Origin: DASSFZ01 sp036514635 | Lineage (GTDB): Bacteria; Chloroflexota; Anaerolineae; Fen-1058 | Direction: 5' to 3' | Assembly (NCBI GenBank): GCA_036514635.1 | Contig: DATBWU010000197.1 | Span: forward strand, 1-21,501 | DNA length: 21,501 nucleotides | Part shown: positions 14,133 through 21,501 of the stretch, piece by piece | Numbering within the stretch: position 1 is the first letter of the stretch | Layout of the letters: every line of letters begins with the position of its first letter | Made by a program: the position numbers and the translations under genes | The notes under the pieces: model-generated | Database searches by the model: none | Told to the model about the DNA's origin: nothing | What the model saw: only the letters and a program-made list of their open reading frames with translations

Positions 14133-14206
14133 GAATCAACGAATCAGCGAGTCAGCGAAAGGCTGGCCGTGCCCGCTGATTCGCTGACTCGCTGATTCGC
14201 TGACTC
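14133..14206. repeat. 27-bp-stem hairpin of GAATCAGC octamers, nuoK-nuoL gap
   Basis: Left arm 14133-14159 and right arm 14180-14206 pair at 25 of 27 positions, including a perfect 20-bp block: CGAATCAGCGAGTCAGCGAA (14140-14159) with its complement at 14180-14199. The loop is 20 bases. Words repeat with period 8 (GCTGATTC, GCTGACTC, GCTGATTC, GCTGACTC). No T-tract follows, and nuoL starts 23 bases later. Confidence 0.93.
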
Positions 14207-14228
14207 CCTGATTCGTCTGGAGCTTTTC

Positions 14229-16271
14229 ATGGAACAAGTCTTTAGCATCGCCTGGCTGATCATCGTCTTCCCGATCGCCGGCCTGTTGATCAACCTGGCC
14301 TTCGGGCGGCGCATGACCGAGCGCGGCCTCGGCACAGTCGCGGCGACGGCGGCGGGCGCGTCGTTCTTCGTATCGCTGCTGGTGGTGATCGCGCTGATCG
14401 GGCTGGAGCCGGAAGCGCGCCTCATCGGCAAGGAAGTGCCGCTGTGGCAGTTCTTCTCGATCGGCAACACGGCGGTCGAGTTCGGCCTGAAGCTCGACGC
14501 GCTGTCCGGCACGATGCTGATGGTGGTGACGTTCGTCGGCACGCTGATCCACATTTACGCCATCGGTTATATGCACGGCGACCCGCGCTTCCAACGCTTC
14601 TTCATCTACCTCAATCTGTTCATGGCCGCCATGCTTACGCTGGTGCTGGCGAACAACTACCTGATGATGTTCTTTGGCTGGGAAGGCGTGGGCCTGTGCT
14701 CGTTCCTGCTGATCGGCTTCTGGTTCGAGAAAGATGCCAACGGCGATGCCGCGCGCAAGGCGATGGTCGCCAATCGCATCGGCGATTACGGCGTGATGCT
14801 GGCGATGCTGGCGATGTTCGTCGGCGTGGGATCGTTGCAATACGGCGACGTGTTCCGCGCGTTCGAGGAAGGCCACGGCGCACTGGCCGGGCTGGCGACG
14901 GGGGTGACGTTGCTGTTGTTCCTGGGCGTGACGGGCAAGAGCGCGCAGATTCCGCTGTACGTGTGGCTGCCCGACGCGATGGCCGGCCCGACGCCCGTCT
15001 CGGCGCTGATCCACGCCGCGACAATGGTGACCGCCGGTGTGTATCTTATCGCGCGCTCGGAGCCGATCTTCCATCTCGTCCCGGACGTGCAGGGCTTCGT
15101 CGCGATTGTCGGCGCGGCGACGGCGCTGTTCGCGGGCACAATCGCGCTGGCGCAGTTCGACATCAAGAAGGTGCTGGCCTACTCGACCGTGTCGCAACTG
15201 GGCTTCATGGTCAGCGCGGTGGGCATGGGCGCGACGGCGGCGGGCATCTTCCACCTGGGCACGCACGCCTTCTTCAAGGCTTTGCTGTTCCTCGGCGCGG
15301 GGTCGGTGATTCATGGCGTCGAGCACGGCCACCACCACATCTCGCACTACTCCCATACTTCCACACCTAGTGAAGAGCACTTCGACCCGCAGGACATGAG
15401 GAACATGGGCGGCGTGTGGAACCGGATGCGCACCACGGCGATCGTGTATATCATCGGCGCGCTGGGGCTGGCGGGTGTGGTTCCCTTTGCCGGTTTCTGG
15501 AGTAAGGACGAAATCCTGCTTGAAGCATCAAAGTTGAATCAGGTTGCGTACATTCTGCTGCTGATCGCCGCCGGCTTCACGGCGTTCTATATCACGCGAC
15601 AGGTGCTGATGGTGTTCTTCGGCCAGCCGAAGAGCGAGGCTGCCGGTCAAGCCCAAGAAAGTCCCAGGGTGATGATCGTACCACTGATCATTTTGGCTTT
15701 CTTCGTGACGACGATTGGCTTGATCAATGCGCCGGGGATCAGCCTGTTCTCGACATGGCTGGAAGGTGAGGCGCACGGCGAGTTTGACTTGAGCATCGCC
15801 GCGATCTCGACGGCGATTGCGCTCGGCGCGATTGGGCTTGGCATTCTGGTGTACCGCCCACGCCCGAAAGTGGAAGGCGCGCCCGACGATCCGCTGCGCA
15901 GACTCGGGCTGATCTTCTCGACGTTGAACGCCAAGTACAAGATCGACGAGATCTACGACTTACTCTTCATTCGCCCGTTCAAGGCGCTGGCGCGTTTCCT
16001 GGCCGACGTGATCGACGGGCGCTTCTGGCACGATTGGTTCCACGACACGGTCATCGCGCGTACGTTCAAGTGGCTGGCGAACTTCACAGCCTTCCCCATC
16101 GACAAGGGCATCGTCGATCGCTTCTTCGACGGCATCGGTCGGGCGATCGCGTGGGGCGGGCGTCAACTGCGCCGGACGCAAACGGGCTACGTGCGCAATT
16201 ACGCGCTGGTCGTGCTGATGGGCGTGGTCGCCATCGTCGTGTGGTTCGCGTCGAGGATGTTGGGGCAATAG
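14229..16271 (+). CDS. nuoL: NADH-quinone oxidoreductase subunit L
   Basis: 680 aa, the distal antiporter-like subunit (ND5 homologue) with the long lateral helix at its C-terminus. ATG with CTGGAG (14217-14222) upstream. Key residues: Glu152 in FFGWEGVGLCSFLLIGFW, Lys237 in GKSAQIPLYVWLPDAMAGPT, and the block PVSALIHAATMVTAGVYLIAR. Odd: after GAGSVIHGVEHG the protein carries a His-rich insertion of about 20 residues (365-386, containing HGHHHISHYSH) before the usual DPQDMRNMGG. The C-terminal region (about 560-680) includes the amphipathic lateral-helix segment and a final membrane anchor. Complete, with stop TAG at 16269-16271 directly before the next hairpin. Confidence 0.97.
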   Translation: MEQVFSIAWLIIVFPIAGLLINLAFGRRMTERGLGTVAATAAGASFFVSLLVVIALIGLEPEARLIGKEVPLWQFFSIGNTAVEFGLKLDALSGTMLMVVTFVGTLIHIYAIGYMHGDPRFQRFFIYLNLFMAAMLTLVLANNYLMMFFGWEGVGLCSFLLIGFWFEKDANGDAARKAMVANRIGDYGVMLAMLAMFVGVGSLQYGDVFRAFEEGHGALAGLATGVTLLLFLGVTGKSAQIPLYVWLPDAMAGPTPVSALIHAATMVTAGVYLIARSEPIFHLVPDVQGFVAIVGAATALFAGTIALAQFDIKKVLAYSTVSQLGFMVSAVGMGATAAGIFHLGTHAFFKALLFLGAGSVIHGVEHGHHHISHYSHTSTPSEEHFDPQDMRNMGGVWNRMRTTAIVYIIGALGLAGVVPFAGFWSKDEILLEASKLNQVAYILLLIAAGFTAFYITRQVLMVFFGQPKSEAAGQAQESPRVMIVPLIILAFFVTTIGLINAPGISLFSTWLEGEAHGEFDLSIAAISTAIALGAIGLGILVYRPRPKVEGAPDDPLRRLGLIFSTLNAKYKIDEIYDLLFIRPFKALARFLADVIDGRFWHDWFHDTVIARTFKWLANFTAFPIDKGIVDRFFDGIGRAIAWGGRQLRRTQTGYVRNYALVVLMGVVAIVVWFASRMLGQ

Positions 16272-16320
16272 TCAAACGTGAAACGTAAAGCGTAATTACG
16301 TTTTACGCATTACGTGTTGA
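16272..16320. repeat. Inverted repeat of CGTAAA words, nuoL-nuoM gap
   Basis: Left arm 16272-16295 (TCAAACGTGAAACGTAAAG, CGTAA) faces right arm 16296-16320 (TTACGTTTTACGCATTACG, TGTTGA); the arms touch at an exact centre CGTAATTACG. Of 20 core positions 16 match, two others are wobble pairs, and one base bulges further out. It belongs to the same word family as 7062-7115. Its end supplies part of the nuoM ribosome binding site (GAGGAA, 16319-16324). Confidence 0.88.
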
Positions 16321-16331
16321 GGAATGATTCC

Positions 16332-17840
<1,509 letters not shown>

Positions 17841-17843
<3 letters not shown>

Positions 17844-17947
17844 GAGAACAGTGAACAGTGAATCAGTAATCAGTTATCACTGATCACTAACCCACTGATC
17901 ACTGTTCACTGACCACTGATCACTGACCACTGGTTACTGCTCACTGA
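17841..17947. repeat. CAGTGA / TCACTG heptamer array, nuoM-nuoN gap
   Basis: Starting at the nuoM stop TGA, the left part has GAACAGTGAACAGTGAATC and AGTAATCAG. The right part has about ten near-heptamers: CACTGAT, CACTAAC, CACTGAT, CACTGTT, CACTGAC, CACTGAT, CACTGAC, CACTGGT, TACTGCT, CACTGAC. CAGTGAACAGTGA (17849-17861) pairs exactly with TCACTGTTCACTG (17899-17911); one bulged A later five more pairs form (ATCAGT side to ACTGA side). A small inner hairpin is CAGT-TATC-ACTG (17871-17882). Confidence 0.88.
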
Positions 17948-17957
17948 CGAGATTCTT

Positions 17958-19403
17958 ATGCCACTTACCACAACCGATTACCTCTCGATACTGCCGACGA
18001 CTATCCTCGCCGTGTGGGCGATGGCTTTGATGTTGATCGATCTGGTGCTCAAGCGCAAGGCGATCATCGCGGGCCTGTCGCTGCTCGGCTTCGTCGTAGC
18101 GGGTGTTGTGACGCTGGCGTTGTGGAACCAGCGCGGCCACGGTTTCAATGACATGGTTGCGCTCGATCCCTACGCGCTATTCTTCGGGCTGGTCGGCATC
18201 GCGGCCGGCGCGCTGGCCGTGCTGCAATCGTTCAACTACCTCCGCGATCGCGGCATTGCACGCAGCGAATATTACGCCCTGTTGATGTTCAGCGTGTCCG
18301 GCATCACGCTGATGGCGAGCGCCAACAATCTGATCATCGTCTTCATCGCGCTGGAGATCGTATCGATCCCGCTGTACGTGCTGTCCGGCTTCGCCTGGCC
18401 GGGCGTGCAGTCGGAAGAAGCGGCGATGAAGTACTTCCTGCTCGGCGCGTTCTCGTCCAGCTTCCTGCTGTTTGGCATCGCGCTGATCTACGGCGCGAGC
18501 GGCACCACCGACCTGACAGTGCTGGCGCAAAACCCGATACGCTCACCGCTGCTGTTGATCGGCGCGGGCCTGCTGCTGGTCGGGCTGGGGTTCAAGGTCG
18601 CCGTCGTGCCGTTCCACATGTGGACACCGGACGTCTACGAAGGCGCGCCGACGCCGGTGACCGGCTTCATGTCGGTCGGAGCGAAGGTCGCCGGGTTCGC
18701 CGCGCTGGTGCGCGTGTTCGTCTTCGCGCTCGGCGCGCTGCAGGCCGACTGGGTGCAGATCATCGCCATCCTCGCCGCGCTGACGATGATCCTGGGCAAC
18801 GTCGTGGCGATCATGCAGAACAACCTCAAGCGCATGTTGGGCTATTCCAGCATTGCGCACGCGGGCTACATTCTGATGGGCGTCGCGGCGGCGGGCGGCG
18901 AGGGGCGCGACCTCGGCGTGGCGGGCGCGATGTTCTACCTGCTGGCTTACGCCTTCACCAACCTCGGCGCGTTCGCCGTGCTGGCAATGTTGGCGAGCAA
19001 GGACGGCGAGGATCAATCGTTCAGCGCGTATCGCGGGCTGGCGCGGCGCAACCTGCCGGCTGCGGCGGCGATGACCTTCTTCATGTTGAGCCTGACCGGC
19101 ATCCCGCTGACCGGCGGCTTCACCGGCAAATATTACTTGTTCTGGTCGGCGGTGCAGTCGAACCTGGTGTGGCTGGCGATCGTCGGCGTGCTGACCAGCG
19201 TGGTGTCCGCGTTCTACTATCTGCGCGTGGTGATCGAGATGTTCATGCGCGAGCCGGAGGGCGAGGTGGTCCAACCGGCTCGTTACGAGTCGCTGCGCGT
19301 CTCGCTGTGGCTGACCGCGTTGGCGACGTTGGCCCTCGGTGTGCTGCCGTCGGGCGTGCTGGCGCTGGTGCAACAGGCGACGCGATTGCTGTTGGGTGCA
19401 TGA
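17958..19403 (+). CDS. nuoN: NADH-quinone oxidoreductase subunit N
   Basis: 481 aa, proximal antiporter-like subunit (ND2 homologue), about 14 transmembrane helices. ATG start; the ribosome binding site is weak (ACGAGA about seven bases upstream) and abuts the heptamer array. Key residues: Glu133 (IALEIVSIPLYVLSGF), Lys213 (GLGFKVAVVPFHMWTPDVYE) and the signature GAPTPVTGFMSVGAKVAGF. The late block SLTGIPLTGGFTGKYYLF is typical. Last nuo gene, followed by a GACGAAAG-type word and a terminator. With this gene all fourteen subunits are present in canonical order; no nuoM duplicate is seen. Confidence 0.97.
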   Translation: MPLTTTDYLSILPTTILAVWAMALMLIDLVLKRKAIIAGLSLLGFVVAGVVTLALWNQRGHGFNDMVALDPYALFFGLVGIAAGALAVLQSFNYLRDRGIARSEYYALLMFSVSGITLMASANNLIIVFIALEIVSIPLYVLSGFAWPGVQSEEAAMKYFLLGAFSSSFLLFGIALIYGASGTTDLTVLAQNPIRSPLLLIGAGLLLVGLGFKVAVVPFHMWTPDVYEGAPTPVTGFMSVGAKVAGFAALVRVFVFALGALQADWVQIIAILAALTMILGNVVAIMQNNLKRMLGYSSIAHAGYILMGVAAAGGEGRDLGVAGAMFYLLAYAFTNLGAFAVLAMLASKDGEDQSFSAYRGLARRNLPAAAAMTFFMLSLTGIPLTGGFTGKYYLFWSAVQSNLVWLAIVGVLTSVVSAFYYLRVVIEMFMREPEGEVVQPARYESLRVSLWLTALATLALGVLPSGVLALVQQATRLLLGA

Positions 19404-19410
19404 GGCATAA

Positions 19411-19433
19411 ACGACGAAGGACAAAAGACGAAC
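19411..19433. repeat. GACGAAGGACAAAAGACGAA word after nuoN
   Basis: The sequence ACGACGAAGGACAAAAGACG, then AAC, is nearly the reverse complement of the right arm at 13200-13220 (TTGTCCTTCGTCTTTTGTCG) and shares words with 12525-12573. It stands alone, without its inverted partner, directly before the operon terminator. Confidence 0.7.
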
Positions 19434-19434
19434 G

Positions 19435-19462
19435 AGCGCTCCACGATAAGTGGGGCGTTTTT
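19435..19462 (+). terminator. Terminator of the nuo operon
   Basis: CGCTCCAC (19437-19444), loop GATAA, GTGGGGCG (19450-19457), followed by five T (19458-19462). The stem has eight pairs, one of them G-T, with two further possible outer pairs. It sits about 32 bases after the nuoN stop. Confidence 0.8.
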
Positions 19463-19688
19463 GTCGTGTCGGTGAATTCTCCCCGCTGCCCGTCTCTGTC
19501 CATTCCGGCTCTCCCGACTCTGGCGGGAATTGAACCGCAAAGGACGCCAAGATTTTCTAAGGCTTTGCGCTCGCCTGCCCCGCGCGCTGTTTGCGGGTTG
19601 CGCCCGCCTGCCCCCTTTGGGGGTTGCGGTGAGGCTTTCCCCGGCCGACCCAGTAGAGCCTCCATTCCTTGAGTAGCCCTTGACGCGG
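19463..19688. other. Non-coding stretch with degenerate repeats
   Basis: No gene seen. It holds a CGCAAAG/CTTTGCG pair (19536-19542 and 19563-19569) with CGCAAAGGA-type period-9 words, and two copies of a unit that begins CGCCTGCCCC and ends GGGTTGCG (19572-19602 and 19605-19628). The second copy contains the hairpin CCCCC-TTT-GGGGG. Confidence 0.55.
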
Positions 19689-19694
19689 TATAAT
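19689..19694 (+). promoter_or_regulatory. -10 box upstream of the aldo/keto reductase gene
   Basis: Perfect TATAAT, 38 bases before the start codon. The -35 element is unclear: TTGAGT (19669-19674) would leave a short spacer of 14. Transcription would start near 19701, just ahead of the ribosome binding site GGAGG (19722-19726). Confidence 0.5.
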
Positions 19695-19732
19695 CTTCCC
19701 ATCTTATTCACCTGACTCAACGGAGGCGAACC

Positions 19733-20695
19733 GTGAAATACCGTCGACTCGGCAGTGCCGGGTTGAAAGTATCTGAATTGTCATTCGGCGGATGGGTGAC
19801 GCTGGGCGAGCAGATCGACGACGATACGTCCCGCCGCTGCATCCTGGCTGCCACCGAGGCCGGCATCAACTTCTTCGACAATGCCGAAGGGTATGCAGGC
19901 GGCAAGTCAGAAATCGTGATGGGCAAGGTACTCAAGGAATTGCGCCGCGAGAGCCTGGTGATCTCCAGCAAGGTGTACTGGGGCGGCGACGGGCCGAACG
20001 ATCAGAGCCTCAGTCGCAAGCACGTCTACGAAGCATGTCGCAATTCGCTCAAGCGCATGCAGCTCGATTACTTCGACCTGTACTTTTGCCATCGGCCTGA
20101 CCCGGACACGCCGATCGAGGAGACTGTGCGCGCGATGGACGACCTGATCCATCAAGGGTTGATCCTCTACTGGGGTACCAGCAAGTGGAGCGCGCAACAG
20201 ATCATGGAGGCGTACGCAGTCGCCCGACAGTATGGCATCACTCCGCCGCAGATGGAGCAGCCTGAATACAATATGTTCGAGCGCGAACGCGTCGAAAAAG
20301 AATACGCGCGACTGTACACACAGATCGGCCTGGGCACGACGACTTTCAGCCCGCTGGCCGCCGGCCTGCTCACCGGCAAGTACAACGATGGCATCCCGGC
20401 GGGAGCGCGTGCGTCGCTGGAAGGCTTCGATTGGCTCCGGCAGAATATCCGCGCGCCGGAAAACATCGAGAGGGTCCGGCGACTCGCGCCGATCGCCGCC
20501 GAGCTGGGCTGCACGCTGGCGCAGATGGCGATCGCCTGGTGCCTGAAGAATCCCAACGTCAGCACGGTGATCACCGGCGCTAGCCGTGTCGAGCAGGTAC
20601 ACGAAAACATGAAAGCGCTTGACCTGGTCGAGAAGCTCACGCCGGGTGTGATGGAGCGCATCGAGCAGGTGCTGAGCAACCAACCAACCAACTAA
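19733..20695 (+). CDS. Aldo/keto reductase, Kv-beta-like (AKR6 group)
   Basis: 320 aa, GTG start with CGGAGG six bases upstream. NADPH-dependent carbonyl reductase of the (beta/alpha)8 AKR fold. The catalytic tetrad is Asp49, Tyr54 (FFDNAEGYA), Lys80 (SSKVYWGG) and His120 (YFCHRPDPDTP). Long blocks recall animal potassium-channel beta subunits: LSRKHVYEACRNSLKRMQLD, EETVRAMDDLIHQGLILYWG, SARW-type TSKWSAQQIMEAYAVARQYG and SPLAAGLLTGKYNDGIP. Those proteins have Asn where His120 is, so this one should be catalytically more conventional. The late VITGASRVEQVHEN is the cofactor-phosphate region. The substrate is unknown. The C-terminal residues NQPTN are encoded by a tetranucleotide repeat that contains the stop codon. 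It is likely cotranscribed with the next gene. Confidence 0.95.
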   Translation: MKYRRLGSAGLKVSELSFGGWVTLGEQIDDDTSRRCILAATEAGINFFDNAEGYAGGKSEIVMGKVLKELRRESLVISSKVYWGGDGPNDQSLSRKHVYEACRNSLKRMQLDYFDLYFCHRPDPDTPIEETVRAMDDLIHQGLILYWGTSKWSAQQIMEAYAVARQYGITPPQMEQPEYNMFERERVEKEYARLYTQIGLGTTTFSPLAAGLLTGKYNDGIPAGARASLEGFDWLRQNIRAPENIERVRRLAPIAAELGCTLAQMAIAWCLKNPNVSTVITGASRVEQVHENMKALDLVEKLTPGVMERIEQVLSNQPTN

Positions 20696-20740
20696 CCAAC
20701 CAGCCAACCAACCAGCCAACTAACCAACCATCAAACTAAC
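20677..20740. repeat. AACC tetranucleotide array over the aldo/keto reductase stop
   Basis: About fifteen near-tetramers of AACC, AACT and AGCC (20677-20740), for example CAACCAACCAACTAACCAAC. The first part encodes the last residues and the TAA stop (20693-20695) of the reductase. It is the complement-strand version of the TTGGCTGGTT word after nuoD (6032-6070). Confidence 0.88.
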
Positions 20741-20754
20741 AGACGGATAACCGG

Positions 20755-21321
20755 ATGGAAACCAAAGCCATACCCACCTCGCTCGAAGGTGTGGTCGTCG
20801 TGGAGATTGCATTTGTTCGTGACGCGCGCGGCTTCTTCATCGAGAGTTACCACAAGCGGCAGTTCGCCCAAATCGGCATCACAGACGAGTTCGTGCAGGA
20901 CAACCACTCGCGTTCGGCGCGCGGGGTGCTGCGCGGCCTGCACTATCAGGACAGGACCGCGCCGATGGCTAAGCTGGTGCGCTGCACGCGCGGCGCGATC
21001 TTCGATGTGGTTGTCGATCTGCGCGCCGGGTCGCCGACTTTCGGCAAATGGTTCGCGATCGAACTGTCGGAAGAGAATATGAAACAGCTCTTTGTGTCAG
21101 TGGGCTTTGCACACGGCTTCTACACGCTGACCGACATCGCCGACGTGCAATACAAGTGCACCGGGCTGTACGTGCCCGCCGCCGAAGGCAACATGGCCTG
21201 GAACGATCCGGACCTCGCGATCGATTGGCCGGACCGGAACCCAATCCTGTCCCGGCGCGACGGCAACGGGATGAGCCTCAAGCAATATCTGGCGAACCCT
21301 GCATTCCATTATCGGTCGTGA
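20755..21321 (+). CDS. rfbC: dTDP-4-dehydrorhamnose 3,5-epimerase family protein
   Basis: 188 aa, the family's usual length. Cupin-fold epimerase that, in dTDP-L-rhamnose synthesis, inverts C3 and C5 of the 4-keto-6-deoxy sugar nucleotide. Signatures: RDARGFFIESYHKRQF (22-37), the catalytic-loop block QDNHSRSARGVLRGLHYQ (48-65) with His63, Lys73 (MAKLVRC), GFAHGFYTL (117-125), Tyr133, and the tail YVPAAEGNMAWNDPDLAIDW. The start ATG has only a weak ribosome binding site (ACGGAT). No other rhamnose genes (rfbA, rfbB, rfbD) are in the window, so a related epimerase acting on another dTDP or nucleotide sugar is possible. It follows the aldo/keto reductase by 59 bases of repeat-rich spacer. Confidence 0.92.
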   Translation: METKAIPTSLEGVVVVEIAFVRDARGFFIESYHKRQFAQIGITDEFVQDNHSRSARGVLRGLHYQDRTAPMAKLVRCTRGAIFDVVVDLRAGSPTFGKWFAIELSEENMKQLFVSVGFAHGFYTLTDIADVQYKCTGLYVPAAEGNMAWNDPDLAIDWPDRNPILSRRDGNGMSLKQYLANPAFHYRS

Positions 21322-21358
21322 CAAGCGCCTAGAGCGGGTTCCGATTGCATGTACGCCG

Positions 21359-21501
21359 GTCGTCATTGCGAGAACGCCACATCGCCGGGCGGCGATATGC
21401 CTGAAGACAGAAACTGGCGCGGCGTGTCCGCGCGGCGATGAATTCGCTGCGCTACTCCGCTGCGCCCGATGAATCGGGCTAGTCGGATTCATCCGACGCT
21501 G
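21359..21501. repeat. Non-coding repeat region with tandem small hairpins
   Basis: After rfbC the sequence has the dispersed-repeat word CGTCATTGCGAGAACG (21361-21376) and hairpins ATCGCC-GGGC-GGCGAT (21381-21396), CCCGAT-GA-ATCGGG (21465-21478) and GTCGGAT-TC-ATCCGAC (21482-21497). A shared core GATGAAT (or its complement) occurs three times from 21437 on. No gene is seen in 21322-21501, and the window ends inside this structure. Confidence 0.65.

Noticed and set aside
14133..14206. Rho-independent terminator splitting the operon after nuoK
   Set aside because: There is no T-tract after the stem, the loop is long, and nuoL, nuoM and nuoN must be expressed from somewhere; no promoter is visible between nuoK and nuoL.

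Overview
The window (about 21.5 kb, high G+C) looks like a chromosomal segment from a member of the Chloroflexota (Anaerolineae-like). This placement is an inference. It rests on an ECF sigma factor paired with a DUF5667/DUF5666-type membrane protein, the style of the intergenic word repeats, and the proteins' general resemblance to that phylum. No rRNA or tRNA gene was seen.

Layout. Bases 1-86 carry the first codons of a probable transposase on the minus strand, followed by a strong plus-strand terminator hairpin (183-210). Bases 288-3204 hold a probable envelope-signalling or surface cluster: a lipoprotein with one DUF5666-like domain and a long alternating-asparagine tail, an ECF sigma factor, and, one base downstream, a single-pass membrane protein with DUF5667-like and two DUF5666-like domains plus the same kind of Asn-rich tail. 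A terminator (3213-3250) and a near-consensus promoter (3252-3280) separate this from the next unit.

Bases 3344-19403 are a complete 14-gene nuo operon (nuoABCDEFGHIJKLMN) for proton-pumping NADH:quinone oxidoreductase (complex I). All expected Fe-S ligands are present, including the optional N7 site in NuoG. Two pieces of foreign cargo sit inside it: a GNAT acetyltransferase gene between nuoE and nuoF, and a small ORF with a broken AbiEii-type toxin gene between nuoF and nuoG. A hairpin with a T-tract (19435-19462) ends the operon. Downstream, with its own -10 box, lie an aldo/keto reductase closely resembling the Kv-beta (AKR6) group and an rfbC/rmlC-type dTDP-4-dehydrorhamnose 3,5-epimerase. 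The window ends in a repeat-rich non-coding stretch.

The most unusual signal is in the gaps. Almost every nuo intergenic space long enough to hold one contains a short-period tandem word (period 7, 8, 10 or 16), usually folded into an inverted repeat. The words differ from gap to gap but several recur: CGTAAA-type twice, CAGTGA-type twice, GACGAAAG-type three times and TTGGCTGG-type twice. In most cases the stop codon of the upstream gene is inside, or is the first three bases of, the repeat. I read this as a family of stop-codon-anchored palindromic word repeats, which I treat as the main lead of the window. All motif calls were made by eye; no search or folding program was run.
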